Below are positions 58,811 through 64,000 of a stretch of 64,000 nucleotides of DNA, piece by piece. This DNA is from Bacteroides sp. (lineage in GTDB: Bacteria > Bacteroidota > Bacteroidia > Bacteroidales > Bacteroidaceae), in assembly GCA_021203515.1 (NCBI GenBank), contig JAJQAY010000073.1:1-64000 (forward strand), written 5' to 3'. A program made the position numbers and the translations under genes. The notes under the pieces are model-generated. The model saw only the letters and a program-made list of their open reading frames with translations. It ran no database searches and was not told where the DNA came from. Positions within the stretch are counted from its first letter, which is position 1. Every line of letters starts with the position of its first letter.

Positions 58811-60250
58811 CTATGCTTTCAACCGGATAATAAAACAGCTCCCCTTTCCCAGTTCGCTCTCCACCGTCAACGTACCGCCATGAGCTTCTACGAAATCCTT
58901 GGAGATAGAAAGTCCGAGTCCGCTTCCTTGCACTTTGGTGTCCGGTACACGGAAATAGCGATCGAAAATACTTTGGTGATAATGCGGATCGATGCCTTTT
59001 CCAAAGTCCCGGACATACATTTCGACGAAACCATCTTCACACTTTGCACCGATAACTACCCGCCCGTTTTCTTTGGAGTAGCGGATAGCATTGCTCAACA
59101 AGTTGGTAAGCACCCAAGCTATCTTCTCACTGTCAACAAACAGTTTAGGCATCTTTTCTTCCGGATACTCCACTTCAATCTGGATACTGAATTTATCTGC
59201 CTGCACCTGATTGGCCTTGATAGCATACTCTATCAGTTCGATAGGTTTCGTTATCTTAGGCATCATCTGCAACTTGCCCGCCTCAACCTGCGTCATATTC
59301 AGCAACTCGCCGGTGATGCCGAGCAGACGGTCGGCACTCTCCTTGATGCTCTTGGAGAGTTGTTCCTGCTCATCATTCAGCGCTCCCACCCGTTTGTCCT
59401 CCAACAGTTGCAGACTCATCAGGATGGCAGAGATAGGCGTCTTCAGTTCGTGGGAGATTGTCGAAATAAAAGTGGTTTTAGCACTATCCAATTCTTTGAA
59501 CTCGGTGATATTCTTCAACAGAATGACATCACCCAGATTGCGGGGTTCGTCCGCATTTATATCAGTATTCATAATAGTGATGTAGGACGCCTGAAAATAA
59601 CTTTCCTTATTATCCGCATAAATCTTCAAAGGCTCTTTCTTATCGCTTGACGTGATAAGTTCCCTGACCAATCGGCGAAACAGGTCGTTTTTCAGTGAAA
59701 GTTCCTCGGCCGAACGACGGATTACTTCTTCACGTTTCAGATTTAACACAGTCAGAGCTTCCTTATTGATAAAGAGGATTTCATGTTCCCGATTCAAGCC
59801 GATGATAGGCTCATGGATACTATTAATAATGGCTTCGAGAAATTTCTTCGCCGCAAGAATATCATTCAACGTACTGGCGCGATACTCCATCAGTCGCTCC
59901 GCCATACGGTTAAAGCTGTCGGCCGCTTCGCGAAACTCTTCATGCCCACTCATATCGAGGCGTTTCTCATAATTATGGTTGGCTATCTCAAGAATACCCT
60001 GTGTCAGTTCCTGAATGGGTTTGCTGATAGAGCGGGGAAGCCAAACCAACAACACGATGCCGGCAACGATACAAATGCCGCCTATGATGGAAACCCATAG
60101 CAAAGCACGCTGCAATCCGGGCATCGCCGCCGGACTATCCGGTTCCGTGGCCGTCAATATTTGGAGATTTACCACAGAAAGAACCACCAGTAAGATTATC
60201 ATACCGGTCAGGATGCCTACACTGAGTATTAATTTTGTACGAATATTCAT
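58811..60250 (-). CDS. Sensor histidine kinase next to kdp genes
   Basis: 479 residues: two membrane helices (LILSVGILTGMIILLVVLSV; ALLWVSIIGGICIVAGIVLLV), a HAMP linker (RSISKPIQELTQGILEIANH), a PAS domain (IINSIHEPIIGLNREHEILF), HisKA with His in STISHELKTPISA, and HATPase (NLLSNAIRYS; DFGKGI; GSGLGLSISKDFVEAHGG). It follows the KdpD sensor-domain gene by 21 bases and probably supplies the kinase half of a split KdpD system. No response regulator gene is adjacent in this window. Confidence 0.9.
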   Translation of the reverse strand: MNIRTKLILSVGILTGMIILLVVLSVVNLQILTATEPDSPAAMPGLQRALLWVSIIGGICIVAGIVLLVWLPRSISKPIQELTQGILEIANHNYEKRLDMSGHEEFREAADSFNRMAERLMEYRASTLNDILAAKKFLEAIINSIHEPIIGLNREHEILFINKEALTVLNLKREEVIRRSAEELSLKNDLFRRLVRELITSSDKKEPLKIYADNKESYFQASYITIMNTDINADEPRNLGDVILLKNITEFKELDSAKTTFISTISHELKTPISAILMSLQLLEDKRVGALNDEQEQLSKSIKESADRLLGITGELLNMTQVEAGKLQMMPKITKPIELIEYAIKANQVQADKFSIQIEVEYPEEKMPKLFVDSEKIAWVLTNLLSNAIRYSKENGRVVIGAKCEDGFVEMYVRDFGKGIDPHYHQSIFDRYFRVPDTKVQGSGLGLSISKDFVEAHGGTLTVESELGKGSCFIIRLKA

Positions 60251-60271
60251 AACATACCTAAGAATTAAAAT

Positions 60272-61396
60272 TTATGCAAGTATAATCAAATCTATGTTTG
60301 CTTTCGCCAATTTGCTCACAAATTTTCTGTATTTCAATATCATAAACAAGGAGTCGGGCAATGCAAACGAAGGGCTTCCCATGCAAACCGTAGTGATTTG
60401 TTTCTCTTTACAAACAGCGATGATACTGCCCAACACATCTTTTGACTGTTCCTGAACAACTTCTCCACCCAACTCGGTGACTAACTTAAAATGGTTCAGG
60501 AGGTAGCGCTGGCGGGCCAAATCAATGCGGTCGGCACTTTCGCGGGGCGTCTGCACATAGAGAGCGATAAACGACGTATTGTAGCGGGTGGCCAGGCGGG
60601 CCGCTTTGCGAATGATGTGACGCGGTATCTTTTCCTGGCTGCTGATACACACCATGAACTTCTCGTGCCGGACACCGACACAGGAGACAACCACTTCGTT
60701 CTCCACTTTCTTTTCCACGCGCAGTGCCACTTCCTTCAATGCCAATTCGCGTAATTGGAGAATATTCTCCGTCTTAAAGAAATTGTTGAGAGCAATCGGC
60801 ACTTTATCCGACTTATAAATCTTGCCCGCCTTCAACCGGGTTATCAGTTCTTCGGCAGTCAGGTCGATATTCACCACTTCATCCGCTTCTTCGAGCACAC
60901 TGTCGGGAATGCGCTCTTTCACCTCTATGCCGGAGATGCCTTATACTTCCTCATTAATACTCTCGATGTGCTGGATATTGACGGCGGAAATAACATTGAT
61001 GCCCTCGTCCAACAAATCCATGACATCCTGCCAGCGCTTCTCGTTCCGGCTACCTTCCACATTGGTATGCGCGAGTTCGTCCACGATAACGATTTCGGAA
61101 TGAATGCGAATAATAGCCTCCAGGTCCATTTCTTCCAGTTCCTTGCCCTTGTAGAATATCTTGCGACGGGGAATGACCGGCAGTCCTTCGAGCAAGGCTT
61201 CCGTTCCGGCACGTCCATGTGTCTCTACATAGCCTATTTCCACATCCACCCCATTGTCCAGTAAGTCATGAGCTTCCTGAAGCATACGGTAGGACTTTCC
61301 CACACCGGCAATCATACCGATGTAGATTTTAAACTTACCGCGACGTGACTTCTTAATCAAATCGAGAAAATGTTGTACGCTTTCTTCTCTGTCCAT
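60272..61396 (-). CDS. KdpD sensor domain protein (no kinase part), in-frame TAA
   Basis: 374 residues restored. The N-terminal KdpD domain has a Walker A-like GMIAGVGKSYRML, then VEIGYVETHGRAGTEALLEG, a Walker B-like IVIVDELAHTNVEGSRNEKR and INVISAVNIQHIESINEEV. It is followed by a universal-stress (Usp) domain (MVCISSQEKIPRHIIRKAARLATRYNT trimmed; ends SPSFALPDSLFMILKYRKFV). A TAA at 60938-60940 splits the frame between NEEV and GISGIEVKERIPD; CAA is the likely ancestral codon since the family has glutamine nearby. Unlike E. coli KdpD it ends after the Usp domain, the membrane-kinase part being a separate gene. Confidence 0.85.
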
Positions 61397-61430
61397 TGTT
61401 TTCGGTTTACTTGTTTTATTAATGCGACAT

Positions 61431-61462
61431 AACCCATAACTGCCTCACGGCAGCTACGGGTT
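61431..61462 (-). terminator. Hairpin after the porin-like gene
   Basis: AACCCATAACTGCC (61431-61444) pairs with GGCAGCTACGGGTT (61449-61462) with two mismatches, 41 bases after the porin stop. There is no strong T run, so it may be a processing or attenuation structure. Confidence 0.4.
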
Positions 61463-61502
61463 CCTTTAAATTCATGAGTTTTTAAAGTTATATCTAAATA
61501 AA

Positions 61503-62257
61503 TCATGGCCTAAGAGTGATACCAAACACCAGATGAGCGTCTTCCATCCGAGGGTTCCAAATGGCTTGCGCAAACACCGGTATTGCAAATTTATCCGTTA
61601 CTTTGATGTCCGTTGTAGCTTTCAGGGCGACATTCGTCACGGCAAAGCCGCTGTTGGGAACACCATACACACCTACCCCAGCCTCGTAGGGTAGAAAGCC
61701 GCAAGTAGCATTCAGATCAACGGACTTGACACTGAACGGATAGTTCAATTCAACATAAGAGGAGTAGTTTTGCTCTCCCTTGTCATTCTTGTCGGCACCG
61801 GCAAGCATCGTGTACCAGGCAATAGACAAAGGAAACTTCTCCATCGGCAAGGTATAAGCCAGTCCCGCCTCAAAATGGTGGGCCGTCTCATGGCTTTCGA
61901 AATTAAAATACTTGGCAGCTCCTTGACCTCCCCACCAAAGACTGGCAACGGAAAGCGTAAGGCCGGACTCTCCAAAAGCATAGGCGGCAGTCAGGTCTAT
62001 TTCTTTAGCAGCAGCCCTTCCGAAGAACTCACACCGTCGAAGTCCGTAGAACCCCATGCGGTCAGAGAGAAATCACCGATACCGAAACCCAGAGTCGGCT
62101 GGAAACTGGCACCGGTCTGATAGAAGCCACGCCATACGTAGGAACTTACCAAGTCGCCCTGTATCTTAAACTCTTGGGCTTGCACTCTGTTTGCTCCCAC
62201 AAAACAAGCTGCAACGGCAGCTACAAAACCTATTGTTACTATTCTAAAACTATTCAT
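61503..62257 (-). CDS. TorF-like putative outer-membrane porin, frameshifted
   Basis: Signal peptide MNSFRIVTIGFVAAVAACFVGA, then beta-barrel sequence opening FKIQGDLVSSYVWRGFYQTG, the hallmark of the TIGR02001-type porin family, and ending with an aromatic-rich strand (LVFGITLRP). One G is missing in a three-base run at 62015-62017 (plus-strand C): SSEGAAAKEIDLTAAYAF restored, 251 residues in all. It lies between kdpC and the KdpD sensor gene on the same strand, so a role in potassium entry across the outer membrane is plausible but unproven. Confidence 0.8.
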
Positions 62258-62284
62258 GCTTCAATTATTTATCACCTTAAAAAA

Positions 62285-62362
62285 GAGGCAGGAAAGAAGA
62301 TTCCGTTCCCCTGTGATTGGCAGCCTTCCGCTACCTGAACAGAATACTTCTGTTCCTGCCTC
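62285..62362 (-). terminator. Inverted repeat after kdpC, terminator-like
   Basis: GAGGCAGGAA (62285-62294) and TTCCTGCCTC (62353-62362) pair over a 58-base apical region. On the minus strand the stem is followed by TTTTTTAAGG, as in an intrinsic terminator, so kdpC and the porin gene may be partly separated. Confidence 0.5.
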
Positions 62363-62392
62363 ACCATAACATGACAAACACAACTAAAAAAA

Positions 62393-62971
62393 TTATTTCT
62401 TCTGATTAGCTTCTTCCAGCGCGATGTTCAGTTTCAGCACATTTACTTTCTCCGTTCCGAACAAACCCAGTAACGGCTTTTCGACAGCTTTATCCACAAT
62501 CGCCTTGACGTCTGCTTCGTTCATGCCACGTGCTTGTGCCACACGCTTCACTTGTACGTAAGCACAAGCGGGTGTGATGTCCGGATCCAAACCGGAACCG
62601 CTGGCAGTTACCATTTCGGCAGGCACATCCTTACGGTTCAAGTAGGGATGATGTACAAGGAACGTATCGATGCGCGCTTCCACATCTGCCAGGTATTCCT
62701 CGTTCGTAGATCCTTTGTTGCTACCCGATGAACTGGAAGCGTCGTAACCGTCACCGGCATTAGAGGGACGTCCCCAGAAATAGATGTCCTGTGTAAACAG
62801 TTGATCTACATTGGCAGCGCCCACTACTTTACCGTTTAGGGTTGCCACCTCCGCATCACCCTTGTTCGGTCCTGCGAATTGCGTGAATATCCATAAGATA
62901 AGGATATAGAACACGGAGAAGAATACGCAAAACGCAATTGTTATTTTTAGTGATTTCCAAAGAGTTTTCAT
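62393..62971 (-). CDS. kdpC: Potassium-transporting ATPase subunit C
   Basis: 192 residues: one N-terminal membrane helix (ITIAFCVFFSVFYILILWIF) and a periplasmic domain with the family marks FTQDIYFWGRPSNAGDGYDA, SGSNKGSTNEEYLADVEARI and ASGSGLDPDITPACAYVQVKRVAQARGM. It stabilises the KdpFABC complex and assists high-affinity potassium uptake by KdpA. It lies 15 bases after kdpB. Confidence 0.96.
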   Translation of the reverse strand: MKTLWKSLKITIAFCVFFSVFYILILWIFTQFAGPNKGDAEVATLNGKVVGAANVDQLFTQDIYFWGRPSNAGDGYDASSSSGSNKGSTNEEYLADVEARIDTFLVHHPYLNRKDVPAEMVTASGSGLDPDITPACAYVQVKRVAQARGMNEADVKAIVDKAVEKPLLGLFGTEKVNVLKLNIALEEANQKK

Positions 62972-62986
62972 TGTTTCATTATTATA

Positions 62987-64000
62987 TTAGAAAAATAAAC
63001 TGACTATCATATCTATTAATTTAATGCCGACAAACGGTGCAATAACACCACCCACCCCGTAAATCAACAGGTTGCGGCGCAGCAACGCACTGGCGCCAAT
63101 CGGTTTGTATTGCACACCGCGCAACGCCAATGGTATCAGTATCGGGATAATGATAGCATTGAAGATGATGGCGGAAAGGGTAGCCGTCTCCGGACTATGC
63201 AATCCCATGATGTTCAGCGGGGCCAACTGCGGAATGGCAACCATGAACAGTGCCGGAATGATAGCGAAGTACTTGGCAACATCGTTGGCAATGGAGAAAG
63301 TAGTCAACGTACCGCGCGTCATCAACAACTGCTTACCGATTTCTACAATCTCAATCAGCTTCGTCGGGTCATTGTCGAGGTCTACCATGTTACCGGCTTC
63401 CTTGGCCGCCTGCGTACCGCTGTTCATCGCAACACCTACATTGGCTTGTGCCAGTGCGGGAGCATCATTTGTTCCGTCACCCATCATGGCTACCAACTTG
63501 CCGGCTTGCTGTTCCTTCTTGATATATTCCATTTTATCTTCCGGTTTAGCCTCGGCAATGAAATCATCGACGCCCGCCTTGTCCGCAATATATTTTGCAG
63601 TCAGCGGATTATCACCTGTTACCATTACCGTCTTCACACCCATTTTGCGGAGACGTTCGAAACGTTCCTGAATACCCGGTTTGATAATATCCTGCAACTC
63701 GATGACTCCGGTAACCGCATGATTGACACAGACCACCAACGGAGTACCGCCGTTACTTGAAATCGCGGCAATAACATCTTCCACTTCTTTCGGGAAACAA
63801 TTTCCGGCGCTCTCCACAATCTTGCGAATAGCATCGAACGCTCCCTTGCGTATTTGAGTTCCGTCCCGCAAGTCCACTCCCGAACATTTGGTTTCGGCAG
63901 TAAACTTTATCATGCGGGCACCTGTCGTATTCAGGTCACGCATCCGGCGACCGCTTTCACGTCCCAACTCAATGATAGACTTACCTTCAGGTGTTTCATC
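62987..64000 (-). CDS. kdpB: Potassium-transporting ATPase subunit B, C-terminal part (cut by window edge)
   Basis: 338 codons, open to the right edge of the window. P-type ATPase features present: [16 protein letters not shown], the nucleotide-domain end, [20 protein letters not shown], the magnesium-binding hinge [40 protein letters not shown] and the last membrane helices ([40 protein letters not shown]). The phosphorylated DKTGT motif lies upstream outside the window. It drives potassium import through KdpA. Confidence 0.97.
   Translation of the reverse strand, partial: DETPEGKSIIELGRESGRRMRDLNTTGARMIKFTAETKCSGVDLRDGTQIRKGAFDAIRKIVESAGNCFPKEVEDVIAAISSNGGTPLVVCVNHAVTGVIELQDIIKPGIQERFERLRKMGVKTVMVTGDNPLTAKYIADKAGVDDFIAEAKPEDKMEYIKKEQQAGKLVAMMGDGTNDAPALAQANVGVAMNSGTQAAKEAGNMVDLDNDPTKLIEIVEIGKQLLMTRGTLTTFSIANDVAKYFAIIPALFMVAIPQLAPLNIMGLHSPETATLSAIIFNAIIIPILIPLALRGVQYKPIGASALLRRNLLIYGVGGVIAPFVGIKLIDMIVSLFF

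Noticed and set aside
1758..60940. Stop-codon reassignment (TAG or TAA read as glutamine, TGA read as glycine)
   Set aside because: All three stop codons occur as interruptions, yet intact neighbours (dnaX, ribBA, GH67) use ordinary stops, and each interruption is isolated. Point lesions or errors are simpler.

Overview
The window is chromosomal DNA of a Bacteroides-type bacterium (order Bacteroidales). Evidence: SusC/SusD pair with a hybrid two-component regulator, BACON and fimbrillin (Mfa/FimA) lipoproteins, DUF3575 and DUF5119 proteins, a RibBA fusion, and promoters of the Bacteroides form TTTG-N19/20-TAnnTTTG, the cleanest in front of a tRNA-Met. I do not name a species.

Layout. (1) 0.2-12.5 kb: a leftward fimbria-like surface operon (DUF3575, DUF5119, three fimbrillin-family lipoproteins, two of them tandem paralogues with BACON domains). 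It lies behind a segment of about 320 bp flanked by 18-bp perfect inverted repeats, each containing a GTTAC-N7-GTAAC type dyad, next to a tyrosine recombinase gene. This looks like an invertible promoter, drawn here in the OFF orientation. A broken AAA ATPase follows. (2) 12.5-19.4 kb: RND efflux operon and a divergent AraC regulator. (3) 19.5-31.6 kb: core genes (divIC/ftsB-like, dnaX, ferredoxin, aspartate aminotransferase, ribBA, lptF/G) plus a sensor kinase overlapped by a paralogue that has lost its phospho-acceptor histidine. (4) 31.8-37.2 kb: tRNA-Met, then a TolC-HlyD-EmrB type pump and an AraC regulator. (5) 37.3-58.5 kb: a polysaccharide utilisation locus: SusD, SusC, a hybrid two-component regulator, SGNH esterase, MFS sugar transporter, an unrecognised secreted lyase-like protein, GH67, GH97, GH105, GH125 and GH76. 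The enzymes point to an acidic, glucuronate-bearing alpha-mannan-like glycan. (6) 58.8-64 kb: Kdp potassium uptake genes with a split KdpD.

Two cross-cutting observations. First, four intergenic arrays at 3' ends of transcription units consist of different dyad-symmetric sequences repeated with the same 22-bp (22-23 bp) period; this is my best candidate for something undescribed. Second, 17 genes carry disabling lesions: 17 small indels, nearly all single bases in homopolymers, and 6 in-frame stops. Restoring each indel gives an uninterrupted protein of normal family length, so many are probably sequence or assembly errors, and all broken-gene calls should be read with that in mind.
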